DNA from: Bufo bufo
Taxonomy: Eukaryota > Chordata > Amphibia > Anura > Bufonidae
DNA: 64,000 nucleotides
Direction: 5' to 3'
Assembly: GCF_905171765.1 (NCBI RefSeq)
Contig: NC_053390.1
Coordinates: 215,270,927-215,334,926 of the forward strand
Every line of letters begins with the position of its first letter. Position 1 is the first letter of the stretch. Below are positions 52,036 to 62,499 of the stretch, piece after piece. The notes under the pieces were generated by a model that was not told where the DNA came from, made no database searches, and saw only the letters and a list, made by a program, of their open reading frames with translations. A program made the position numbers and the translations under genes.

Positions 52036-53561
52036 CAGTCGTGGCCAAAAGTTTTGAGAATGACACAAATATTATTTTTCGCAAAGTTTGCTGCTAAACT
52101 GCTTTTAGATCTTTGTTTCAGTTGTTTCTGTGATGTAGTGAAATATAATTACACGCACTTCATACGTTTCAAAGGCTTTTATCGACAATTACATGACATT
52201 TATGCAAAGAAGTCAGTATTTGCAGTGTTGGCCCTTCTTTTTCAGGACCTCTGCAATTCGACTGGGCATGCTCTCAATCAACTTCTGGGCCAATTTCTGA
52301 CTGATAGCAACCCATTCTTTCATAATCACTTCTTGGAGTTTGTCAGAATTAGTGGGGTTTTGTTTGTCCATCCGCCTCTTGAGGATTGACCACAAGTTTC
52401 CAGGCCATGGACCCAAAATGTCAAAGTTTTGGTCCCCAAGCCACTTAGTTATCACTTTTGCTCATGGCACGGTGCTCCATCGTGCTGGAAAATGCATTGT
52501 TCTTCACCAAACTGTTGTTGGATTGTTGGAAGTTGCTGTTGGAGGGTGTTTTGGTACCATTCTTTATTCATGGCTGTGTTTTTGGGCAAAATTGTGAGTG
52601 AGCCCACTCCCTTGGATGAGAAGCAACCCCACACATGAATGGACTCAGGATGCTTTACTGTTGGCATGACACAGGACTGATGGTAGCGCTCACCTTTTCT
52701 TCTCCGGACAAGCCTTTTTCCAGATGCCCCAAACAATCGGAAAGAGGCTTCATCGGAGAACATGACTTTGCCCCAGTCCTCAGCAGTCCATTCACCATAC
52801 TTTCTGCAGAAGATCAATCTGTCCCTGATGTTTTTTTGGAAAGAAGTGGCTTCTTTGCTGCCCTTCTTGACACCAGGCCATCTTCCAAAAGTCTTCGCCT
52901 CACTGTGCGTGCAGATGCGCTCACACCTGCCTGCTGTCATTCCTGAGCAAGCTCTGCACTGGTGGCACTCCAATCCCGCAGCTGAATCCTTTTTAGGAGA
53001 CGATCCTGGTGCTTGCTGGACTTTCTTGGATGCCCTGAAGCCTTCTTAACAAGAATTGAACCTCTTTCCTTGAAGTTCTTGATGATCCTATAAATTGTTG
53101 ATTGAGGTGCAATCTTAGTAGCCACAATATCCTTGCCTGTGAAGCCATTTTTATGCAACGCAATGATGGCTGCACGCGTTTCTTTGCAGGTTACCATGGT
53201 TAACAATGGAAGAACAATGATTTCAGGCATCACCCTCCTTTTAACATGTCAAGTCTGCCATTTTAACCCAATCAGCCTGACATAATGATCTCCAGCCTTG
53301 TGCTCGTCAACATTCTCACCTGAGTTAACAAGACGATTACTGAAATGATCTCAGTAGGTCCTTTAATGACAGCAATGAAATGCAGTGGAAAGGTTTTTTT
53401 GGGATTAAGTTAATTTTCATGACAAAGAAGAACTATGCAATTCATCTGATCACTCTTCATAACATTCTGGAGTATATGCAAATTGCTATTATAAAAACTT
53501 AAGCAGCAACTTTTCCAATTTCCAATATTTATGTAATTCTCAAAACTTTTGGCCACGACTG
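52036..53561 (-). mobile_element. Tc1-like transposon with CAGTCGTGGCCAAAAGTTTT ends
   Basis: Inverted ends CAGTCGTGGCCAAAAGTTTT (52036) and its complement (53561) with TA on each side, 1,526 bp. A widespread vertebrate Tc1 family, different from the DD37E pair. It encodes a broken transposase on the minus strand. Confidence 0.9.
52213..53233 (-). pseudogene. Tc1-like transposase, frameshifted and lacking the catalytic Glu
   Basis: Three overlapping frames cover the protein: the N-terminal DNA-binding part (ETRAAIIALHKNGFTGKDI, STIYRIIKNFKERGS), the middle with the first Asp (VMFSDEASFRLFG) and second Asp (FQHDGAPCHEQK), and the C-terminus. The third catalytic segment reads PWPGNLWSILK where the family has PWPGN, then SPDLNPIEN, then LW. 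So about 27 bases holding the catalytic Glu are deleted without changing frame. Two frameshifts add to the damage. Confidence 0.88.
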
Positions 53562-54075
53562 TAGTTTCTAAAATTGGGTTATTTATGGGTGGTTTCTACT
53601 ATGTACGTCCCACAAAGTGACTCCATAACTGAACTGGTCCTTAAAGTGTGTTTTTAGAAAATTTTGCTTCTAAAGCCTTCTAACTTCCTGAAAAAATAAA
53701 ATGACATTTACAAAATGATGCCAACATAAAGTAGACATATGGGGAATGTAAAGTAATAACTATTTTATGAGGTATCACTATCCGTCTAAAAAGCAGAGAA
53801 ATTCTAATTTGGAAAATTAGCAGCAAATTTTAGATTTTTTTTATGCATAAAGGTAAAACGTGTAAACTCCAATTCACCACTAATATGAAGTACAATGTGT
53901 CACGAAAAAACAATCTCGGAATGGCTTGGATAAGTAAGTGTTCCAAAGTTAATACCAGATAAACTGACACGTCAGATTCAAAAAATGGGGCTCCGATATT
54001 TGGTCCAAACTGGCTGTCGCTTGAAGGGGTTAAATGGAACATTTTGTTACCTCTAACTTTGTGTTACATTTTTAG

Positions 54076-54180
54076 CTACATGATGAAAAAGTGATGGCAG
54101 AAACCAGAACATTTATTACAGTACTTGGAGAGAAAACAGTTGCAATAATTAAAGACACTGCAATGGCATTATTACATAAG
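54076..54180 (+). CDS. kntc1: kntc1 exon 12 in window
   Basis: 35 codons, phase 0 in and out: LHDEKVMAETRTFITVLGEK then TVAIIKDTAMALLHK, matching the KNTC1 ELKEKAVIFIRENATTLLHK region. Acceptor ATTTTTAG ends at 54075; donor GTGAGA starts at 54181. Confidence 0.92.
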
Positions 54181-54325
54181 GTGAGAAAAGATGATGTTCA
54201 TAATACATTTTTGTACCGAGAAGTGGCACAACCATCATACATCGGTCACCACAAAATGCGGTGTAATCCACAGGCAGGAGACGCTGAGCAGAATATGTAA
54301 AAAAAAAAATCAGCAAAACTTGTAA

Positions 54326-55006
54326 GGGCCCTTTCACATTTGCGTTCTTTTCTTCCGGCATAGAGTTCCGTCGTCGGGGCTCTATGCCGGAAGAATCCTG
54401 ATCAGTTTTATCCTAATGCATTCTGAATGGAGAGAAATCCGTTCAGGATGCATCAGGATGTCTTCAGTTCCGGAACGGAACGTTTTTTGGCCGGAGAAAA
54501 TACCGCAGCATGCTGCGCTTTTTGCTCCGGCCAAAAATCCTGAACACTTGCCGCAAGGCCAGATCCGGAATTAATGCCCATTGAAAGGCATTAATCCGGA
54601 TCTGGCCTTAAGCTAAACGTCGTTTCGGCGCATTACCGGATCCGACGTTTAGCTTTTTCTGAATGGTTACCATGGCTGCAAGGACGCTAAAGTCCTGTTT
54701 GCCATGGTAAAGTGTAGCGGGGGAGCAGTATACTTACCGTCCGTGCGGCTCCCGGGGCTCCTTAGAGTGACGTCATTCTGGAGCGCCCCGGGAGCCGCAC
54801 GGACTGTAAGTATACCGCTCCCCCGCTCCTACTATGGCAGCCAGGACTTTAATAGCGTCCTGGCTGCCATAGTAACACTGAACGCATTTTGAAGACGGAT
54901 CCGTCTTCAAATGCTTTCAGTACACTTGCGTTTTTCCGGATCCGGCGGGTAATTCCGGCAAGTGGAGTACACGCCGGATCCGGACAACGCAAGTGTGAAA
55001 GAGCCC
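54326..55006. mobile_element. Harbinger-type foldback MITE, 681 bp
   Basis: GGGCCCTTTCACATTTGCGT and ACGCAAGTGTGAAAGAGCCC form the ends, flanked by TAA (54323-54325, 55007-55009). Long arms include GCTCCCGGGGC and CCATGG...CAAGGACGCTA palindromes centred near 54780, the same design as the 1.5-kb element in DIRS D. Confidence 0.85.
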
Positions 55007-55009
55007 TAA

Positions 55010-55710
55010 TTTGTACATTTAAACCTTTGCTGTTTCTGAACCTAACACCACCCCCCTGTACAGCTATCAGTGACTGACGGCTATCTCCAGTGGCGTAACT
55101 AGAACTAACTCAAAAATTTTGAGTTCTCTTTAACCTAAAACATTAATGGCAACAAATTAAAAGGAATGTCATGTATTTTTATTTTAGTTTTTGCTAATTA
55201 GAGAAGAAATAATGGAGAGATTTCCCATTGAAAATGCGCCAGTTTATTTGGTGCAATTTGTGTCAAAAACTGGCATACATGCTTTTCACCACAGTTATCA
55301 AGTATTTGACACTTTTTTGTAACCTTTTTAAGCCTCCTTCAAAAAGGGACATAGGCTTATCAGAAAGTAGATATGAATTATAGTATAAGGAGGCATGGCT
55401 CAATTGCATCTCCTTCCACCAAAATTTTGGTGCATTTTTGGAGTAAAAGTTTAAGGATGCTACAGATGATTTTTTATTTTTTTTAGAAGGGCCAGAATAA
55501 ATTTAAAAAATAAGCCCTACTCTCCTCACTGATCTTCTGTCGTTCCGACACTGCAGCAGCTCCTGATGCTCCTTACTTTCTGGATCCACTCATGTACTGC
55601 TGGGACTGGGCTGCAGCCGCTAATTGGCTGAGCAGGCATTTCCATTTCGTTGAACAGAGGTGGTCAGCAGCGACACTGCAGCATTAAACTGGAAATGCAA
55701 ATAATGCTTA
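55010..55710. other. kntc1 intron, no gene recognised
   Basis: About 700 bp of intron. The stretch near 55085 has a CCAGTGGCGTAACTAGAACT word resembling a hAT end, but no partner is seen. Confidence 0.4.
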
Positions 55711-56886
55711 TTTCTCGCCCAGTTTCCTTGGGGGACACAGAAGACCTTGGGTATAGCTCATCTCCATAGGAGGCGTGACACTAAGTGAAAGCTGTTAAGC
55801 CCCTCCTCCACAGCTATACCCTCAGCCTGGAGAGAGAGACTGCCAGTTTTTTGCTTAGTGTCCAAGGAGGCAAGACACTCCCTGCTCTGCAGGGCTGGTT
55901 TCTCCTTGTTTAAATTTTAGTTTTTTACTTTTTTCTTTTCCTTTTGTTCCAGATCATCAGGGATAACAGAGACGCACTAGACCTCTCTGTTCTCCCGGGG
56001 TTGAGCTGCGCCAGTGCCGGTCACCCGCACTGCTGCCTCCCCCACAGAAGACAAGGTGGATCAGGGCAGCCCAGCTCCCCTACATCCCGCCAGCGCAAGG
56101 GTCGCCCGCACGCCAAGTCCCTCTTCCAGCGTCCTGCCACTACGGTGCCAGTAGCTGAAGGGGCGACCCTGCTGGAATGGACCGAGGGTGAAGACGGCTG
56201 TGGTAAGAGATTGGCTTCTCCAGCCCTACGTCCCCCACCCCCCCACCCTGGTCTCCTGCATGCCTGACCCCCATATTGGGCCTCTAGTCCCCTGCTGGAT
56301 CTATGCTGGCCCCTGGGGTGCCGCAGAGCGGCAATCTCCTTCTGGGCCCCTGACTCCTCCGGCCGGCGGGGTGGGCTCCCGCGGCCGGCTTTGGGCTTGA
56401 CTTCTAGGCCCAGCAGGCCCCGGCCGACCGTCGGTGTCGGTCGGTGGGGCTCCGCAAATTTTGGCCCAGGCTTCGCGGCCTGCTGGGCCGCAATTCCGAC
56501 CGGCCCGCAGGGTGGGCACCCGCGGCCGGTTTGATGCGCCACTCCGCCTCAGGTCCCGGCGGTACATACCGGGCGCCGCAAATTTAGTCCCCGGCTTCAC
56601 GGCCTACTAGGCCGCAAAATTCCGGCCTCTGGTGGAGGGGGCGGGAACTTCTCCAGGCGCGAATTTTTCCCGCCGGGAGGTTCCTCCGCCCCCAGGGGAT
56701 CGCAGCGCCGCCCTCCAGGCCGGATCCATGTTAACCCTTTGGGTACAGGCCGGATCCCTATGGGCCTGTATGGCTGGCCCCCCTTTTTTCCTTTTTCCTG
56801 ACTATCTGTGCCCCTATATGGTGGCCCCCTTTAGCCTCAGAGAGGCTGTGTTTTTAATAAAAAAAAAAAAAAAGAAATAATAATAA

Positions 56887-56889
<3 letters not shown>

Positions 56890-56940
<51 letters not shown>
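56890..56940. repeat. (AT)n microsatellite
   Basis: About 24 AT units following an A-rich tract, inside DIRS E. Confidence 0.92.
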
Positions 56941-56942
<2 letters not shown>

Positions 56943-57169
56943 ATAACAGATTTCTTTTGGACTGCGCAGGACGCTGCAGCCTCATCAGTAGTGCTGCATG
57001 TCTGAATGCCCTCTTTCCACAGGCGGCATAGTGTTGCGCTCCCAACCTGCGTCGCTGCTAGGGCATTTCCCCTTTTAGGCGGTTTTCCTGCCCTCTTCCA
57101 GGATACGGCGCTGGCCAAGTGCATGCGGCCCTTCCGTAGGCAGCATTCATCATCTCTTCAGTTATGGTG

Positions 57170-58320
57170 CCTGCCATGTGCATCCCCCCCCCCTCCTAGG
57201 CGGGATACTGCACTCTCCCTGGCTGCCGGCTGGCCATGTGCATGACCCCCTTTTAGGCGGAATACTGCACCTTCACCGGATACGGTGCTGGCCATGTGCA
57301 CGACCCCCTTCCATAGGCGGAATGCTGCACTCTCTATGGATTTGCTGCCGGCCAGGTGCACGACCCCCTTGTCTAGCCGGAACGCTGCACTCTCGCTGGA
57401 TTCACTGCCGGCCATGTGCGTCACCCCCTTCCATGGGCGGAACGCAGCGCTCTCACTGGATTCGTTGTCGGCCATGCGCGTGACCCCCTTCCATGGGCGG
57501 AAGACAGCGCTCTCACTGGATTTGTTGCCGATCATGTGCATGACCCCCCTTTTTAGGCGGAATACTGCACTCTCACCGGATACGGTACTGGCTATGTGCA
57601 CGACCCCCTTCCTTAGGCGGAACGCTGCACTCTCTCTGATGGGCTATGATGTACTTATGTACTATGTTACTATGCTGCACTCTCACTGGTTTCGCTGCCA
57701 GCCATAGGCATGACTCAGGCAGCATACATACATCCCTCTGTCTGTGGTTGTTTTCTCGCAGGTACGTTACTGGCCATGTGCATGTACCTCATACATGGCG
57801 GGGTGCTTGCACTCTCGCTGGATCCGCTGTCGGCCATATGCATGACCCCTCTTCCGTGGGCGGTGTACGCACTCTCGCTGGATTCGCTGCCTGCCATGGG
57901 CATGCCTTCCTTCCTCAGGTGACATACACACATTCTCACTGACTGTGTTTGTCTCTCACCAGTACGTTGCTGGCCATGTGTATGACTCCCATACATGGCG
58001 GGTGCACGCACTCTCCCTGGATGAGATGCTGGCCATGTGCATTACCCCCCCTTTTTTTCTGGGCGGCATGCTACACTCTCACCGGATACCTTGCTGGCCA
58101 TGAGCATGGCCCTCTAACATGGGTGGAACGCTTGCACTCCCATTGGATACGGTGCTGGCCTTGTGCGTGACCACCCCACATTCCATGGGCAGAATTTGGC
58201 ACGCTCATGAGATTCACGGCTGTCCTTGTATGGCTGTGCTGGACTTGTACATGTCCCCCTTCATTGGCAGAGTAGTTGCACTCTCGCTAAGTCAGTGTTG
58301 GGTGTATTATTGCACACTCA
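57170..58320. repeat. Tandem array of about 60-bp units in DIRS E
   Basis: About 17-19 units with the order GCCATGTGCATGACCCCCTT, a short spacer, TAGGCGGAATACTGCACTCT, CACTGGATACGGTGCTG. The period is close to 60 bases (20 codons), so several frames show repeating peptides without being genes. Units are 70-90% alike by eye; the cleanest stretch is 57230-57620. A homologous, much more decayed array lies at 1780-2160 in copy A. Confidence 0.85.
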
Positions 58321-59940
58321 CTTAATGCTAGGATAACCCTGTGCATGTTCCCCTTTCACTAGGTGGACCTCCTGCGTTCCTGCTGGATTATATGGTATGT
58401 CCTGCTTCTCTGAAGTAGGTACGGCCTTAGGCATCACTCCCTTTTGGGACCGGCCTTTGCACTCTTGCCGACTGCAGTTTGCCAGATACAATTTCCCCCC
58501 TTTCGGGGCGGACTGCTTGCGTTCCATCGCATGCTATACTAGGCTTGTGCATAACTCCCTTGCAGGTTGCACTTTGCAATTACGTACATGCTGTGGCACT
58601 CTGTGGCGAGCCCCCTTTTTCGCTGAATTAACCTTTTTGCAGTGAGCGGACGTTCTTGTGCGTTGTTTGGGCCGTGTATGCCTTCTCCTCCTGTAGGTGG
58701 GTTGGCCTTCTCACTGCTTACGGGCTGCTCGTACGTATGCCTCATCTGCTTCCTGCGGCATACTTTTGTTTTCTTGGGATACGATGCTTGCCGCAAGCCT
58801 TGCACTCGTCTCTAAGGAGTTCATTCTGTCCACCTGACCCGGACGGGCTCTACTTGCTCTATGCTGCACGGAGCTGAGTGATACTCATTCATTTAGTTGG
58901 CCCTTCATCCCAGGGAGTGTTCGTGGTTCCTAGATGCGTGCCCATTCGTCCTTCCGTGGTATTTCTTTCCCTGCGCTAGTGGTCACATGGTCGAGAGTGC
59001 TGTTGTCTTGAGCGCCCCTCGAATTCTTCGTTGGCTCTGGCAGGACTGCGGTTCCCTTGCCTGCTCAAATTTCCTCCTCTTCGGATGTAGTGTGGTATGA
59101 GTCCTTCCTCTTGGCGCCTCTACGCTTCAGTCTGATCTGCTACCAAGTGCGGGCCGCTTTTCTCGGGAAGGTCACCCAAATTCTCTTGGGTGCTCGATTA
59201 CCCAGGTCGGAGGACCTCCACCTTGGGTTCTTCAGGGTATTCGCCTTCTGCGAGGCGGTGAACCGGGCATCTCACAGTGTAGCAGGGTTCTGCTTTTGAG
59301 CTGTCCTATGGCTTCCCTGTTGCCCACTCCTCCGTTCGGTTGGAGGGTGTTATGCCGGCCTCTGTCTCGACTACCTTATCTCGCTGGCTCTGTTTGGCTC
59401 CCGCTCGGTACAGATCACTCCGATGTGGCTTCTGTCCCGCAGACTTCAGAGGCTGTTCCTTCACTGTCCTCCCCTCTGGGGAGAGCATGGTTGTTCATGT
59501 GGATGGTTCCGGTGTTCCTTTTGGCCTCGTACTGTCTCCCTTGTTCACACTGGCTGTATTGGCTGTGCCTATTTACCGAGTCTACCGCGTTCTGTCCTCC
59601 CGCTGAGTGCAGATTGCGTGGTCCATTCTAAGTCAATGGTCCTGCTGTAGACTTACCTTCTCGGTAACTTGGGGGGACTACCTTTCGGTCCAGATTGTCC
59701 TTTGATCTCCCACACCAGGACTGTAGAACATGGCTACATCAGCATGGACTTTAGCCTGTCTTGTCCTGGCATCTGGCGGATACTGGGCGGACCCTTTGGT
59801 TCCGTTCCGTCTGTCCTTCTGCTCCCCCACTCGGGTGGATACGGGATAACGTTGCTCGGGGGCCGACTGGACCAGTTTTGTCGACTTCTGCCCGTGTTAC
59901 TGGTCTGCGCCTGATCACATTGGGTTTTCGCCCGCTTGCC
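58320..59940. other. Diverged pol-equivalent region of DIRS E, no gene recognised
   Basis: By position this should descend from gag/pol. I can find no RT or RNase H motif that is convincing. Open frames are short. Confidence 0.4.
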
Positions 59941-60860
59941 AGGCGACTCCAGCGGGTTCGCTATTGTCCGCTCCTTGCTGTATTTTCGTCCAGGATCTGT
60001 CGTAAGACTTATGTTTTTTTTGTCTGGGGTTCTGTGGGAAGCTGTGCATTCCCCACTCTGACTTTTTCTCTCCCCATGGTTCTGTCTTTTTTCCAGTCCG
60101 GCCTGGACCTGGGACTGAGATTCCTTTACTTGAGGTGTCAAGTGTCAGCGCTGTTCTTCCTCTTCCAGCGTTCCCCGGCCCTCTGGGCCTGTCAAGACCT
60201 TCTTACTCGAAATGGCTCTTGGGTTCCTCTGTACTGTCCTTCGGTACCGCCCTGGGAACTACATACTGAGCTCTCGGCGCTCCAATCTTTTCCTTGGAGC
60301 CGTTACAGAAGTTCTCTCTACCCCGCCTGTCCTGTACGGTTGTGTTTCCGTATCAGTCGTGTCTCTGACGGGTGCCTGAATGGCCCCTTTTTTGTTCTGA
60401 GCCTTCTGTCTTTTCCCAGGACAGGGCTGTTTCTACATCCCGTTCCTTCCTTCTGAAGGTGGTATTGCCTTTCGCTTCAACACTTCACCGATTTGGACGT
60501 TGTTTGGGCCTTGCCGGTTTTACTTGGAGATCTCCGACTCTTGTCGACGTTCGGTCTCTTGGGTTTCCTAGAGGTCCGCGCTTAGAGTTGACGGACTCCA
60601 GGGTGGTTTTCCTCCGCTTTATCAGATTGGCTATTGCTGAGGTTACCGCACCGAGGGCAGGATTCTGCCTTTGCTGTCACCGTTCATTTCACCAGAGCGG
60701 TCGGTGCCTCCTGGGCAGGAGGCATTGGGCTTCAGCCATGCATTTGAGCAAGGCGGCCACAGGTCTTCCTTGCACGCTTTACAGAGTTCTACAGGGTGCA
60801 TACTCTGGCTTCGGCGTATGCTGCTTTGGTCCGCCTGGGTCTGCAGGCGGCGGTTCCTTG
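59940..60860 (+). pseudogene. Highly diverged DIRS tyrosine recombinase (copy E)
   Basis: Across several frames it is collinear with the B-D enzyme: the SFFQSGLDLGLRF helix, VSALFFLFQ, HPVPSFLLKVV, then HFTRAVGASWA (catalytic His and Arg) and FTEFYRVHTLASAYA (catalytic Tyr), ending RLGLQAAVP. The C-terminal signature boxes are close to consensus while the middle is heavily altered and frameshifted. Confidence 0.7.
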
Positions 60861-60923
60861 ATGCCTTCGGGTGCTTCGCCTTGGAGCTGTGGTCCCTCCC
60901 CTTTTGGACTGCTTTTGAACGTC

Positions 60924-61034
60924 CCAAGGTCTTCTGTGTCCCCCAAGGAAACTGGGCGAGAAAACGAGATTTTTGTATAACTTACCAGTAAAATCTCTTT
61001 CTCGCTCTTTCCTTGGGGGACACAGCACCCACCC
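60924..61034. repeat. Internal complementary region of DIRS E
   Basis: 60924-60961 is an exact reverse complement of the left end (AAGGTCTTCTGTGTCCCCCA...). The second part is an exact reverse complement of the right end through GGGGGACACAG. The joint shows a short A/T run common to both ends, marking the circle junction. Confidence 0.9.
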
Positions 61035-61312
61035 ATTCATTGTTTTTCTCTACACGGTTTCCGAGTTTGTGTTACCCGTTGGGTAGTTGGCTTGTTGGTT
61101 CCTTGTTGGACTTTGCCTTTTCTCACTGCTTGGACACGCAACTGGCAGTCTCTCTCTCCAGGCTGAGGGTATAGCTGTGGAGGAGGGGCTTAACAGCTTT
61201 CACTTAGTGTCACGCCTCCTATGGAGATGAGCTATACCCAAGGTCTTCTGTGTCCCCCAAGGAAAGAGCGAGAAAGAGATTTTACTGGTAAGTTATACAA
61301 AAATCTCGTTTT

Positions 61313-61606
61313 TTGTATTTTTAACCCCATTTAAGAAAAATCCATCCCCTTTGGCAACCTGTTTAAATCTCTTGCGTATTCTTTCTTCTGGAATTGGCCA
61401 GTGTGTAAATTGGAATATAAAAAAATTAATAAAAATTAATAATACCTGGTTTAAATAATGTTATTTTATGATGAGATATTACTTGAAATTAATTGCAGTA
61501 GCTTTATATTTAGGTCAATGATGATTCTAGTGCCTCTGTCATTACTAGAGGTGCTGTATGACTGCTTTTGTTGTGTATATTTTATTTATTCATTTGATTG
61601 AGACAG
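61313..61606. other. kntc1 intron, no gene
   Basis: About 290 bases of A/T-rich intron between DIRS E and the next exon. Nothing is recognised. Confidence 0.5.
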
Positions 61607-61735
61607 GTTTTCAATTGTCGAGTGGTGGATTGTAACCTTGCACTGGCGTACTGCTCTTTACTCCCCAAGAAAGAAGTGTTTGCAAAACTTTGGGATGTCA
61701 TAAGCAACTCATGGCAAAATTACAACAAGATTTTG
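61607..61735 (+). CDS. kntc1: kntc1 exon 13 in window
   Basis: 43 codons, phase 0 in and out: VFNCRVVDCNLALAYCSLLP then KKEVFAKLWDVISNSWQNYN KIL, almost a direct match to KNTC1 VFNCRLVDLDLALGYCTLLP and WQNYDKIL. Acceptor GAGACAG ends at 61606; donor GTATGT starts at 61736. It is followed by a short 88-bp intron. Confidence 0.95.
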
Positions 61736-61823
61736 GTATGTTGATGATTACATGATATGCCCGTTGGGAAAGTTTTAAACTTGTGTATTTTTCTTTCAAA
61801 ATAAAACATGATCTCTTTTGTAG

Positions 61824-61940
61824 GCTGTAGCAGTGGTTGGAGCCCAGCTTGCCTATGTGTATCATGAAAAAGAAGTATGGATCAAATTTCAGGAGCTAAT
61901 TACTGATGCCAAGTGGGGAATCCAGCTCTGCAACATTGGA
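61824..61940 (+). CDS. kntc1: kntc1 exon 14 in window (last seen)
   Basis: 39 codons: AVAVVGAQLAYVYHEKEVWI then KFQELITDAKWGIQLCNIG, matching KNTC1 AISLVGSELASLYQE and TDAQWGIRLGKLG. Acceptor TTTTGTAG ends at 61823; donor GTAAGT starts at 61941. The following exon is not found before the window ends, so it must lie beyond DIRS F. Confidence 0.94.
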
Positions 61941-62499
61941 GTAAGTCAAATCTTAGGCACATACAGTATATTGGGCAGGTGATGTGTTCTCTGCAACATT
62001 ATAATAAAAAGAACAGTTTATTTGAAGGGACTTGTGTGCCTCATGGCTGTTTTCACGTACTGGTTTCCATAATTATTTTTCTTCTTTAAAATGTTAATAT
62101 GTGGACATTGATGTGAATGCTTATTTGGACTCAAAATACACACAGAACAAGAGGAAACCTCCGGACCACAGAACAGGAAGTCTTATCATGGTAACACCAG
62201 AAAATCTGTTTATCCTAGACTTGTAAATTCAGGTCCTGATAACCTGACATGGAAAGAAGCCATTTCTTTGATTAGTGGGGTGTTCATTTAATACTGCTTT
62301 GGCTTTTCCTTAAATAATAATAGCAAGGTGCATACTGTATAACAGAACAATTTATATAATGGAATTGTTAATGCGCAGTATCCTTCCTCTGATTACATTA
62401 TATAGTAAGATCCTTTGGCAATAAAGAATATGTGTACCGTATTTTTCGCCCTCTAAGACAAACCTAGGTTTTAGAGGAGGACAATAAGAAAAAAAATAT
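61941..62499. other. kntc1 intron with a short repeat end
   Basis: No exon continues kntc1 here. ACCGTATTTTTCGCCCTCTA at about 62437 is the known end word of a dispersed vertebrate repeat, cut by DIRS F at 62500. Confidence 0.45.

Larger units (their letters stand above)
51331..54050. repeat. Decayed interspersed repeat, split by a Tc1 element
   Basis: Words such as CTTGAGGGGTGTA / GTTTCTAAAATTGGG (52024-52035 and 53562-53580, directly joined once the Tc1 is removed), ACCACATATGGGGTGTTTCT and TCGCTTGAAGGGGTTAAAT are familiar from abundant non-coding amphibian repeats. No coding sequence is recognisable. Confidence 0.5.
55711..61312 (+). mobile_element. DIRS-type retrotransposon copy E (non-autonomous, young ends)
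   Basis: The left end TTTCTCGCCCAGTTTCCTTG (55711) is reproduced without a difference in the internal complementary region, as is the right end, so the termini are very young. Yet the interior is far from coding: a 60-bp tandem array occupies 57.17-58.32 kb and the pol/recombinase region is diverged at most codons. This mismatch indicates a non-autonomous lineage that has transposed recently using proteins of relatives. Sense orientation with kntc1. Confidence 0.88.

Noticed and set aside
57158..57707. Repeat proteins of 100-147 residues on both strands
   Set aside because: The 60-bp tandem array has a period divisible by three, so it leaves several frames open at once. There is no start context, conservation or domain.
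61941..62499. A fifteenth kntc1 exon before DIRS F
   Set aside because: No segment with acceptor, donor and phase 0 matches the expected next KNTC1 residues; the next exon must lie beyond the window.
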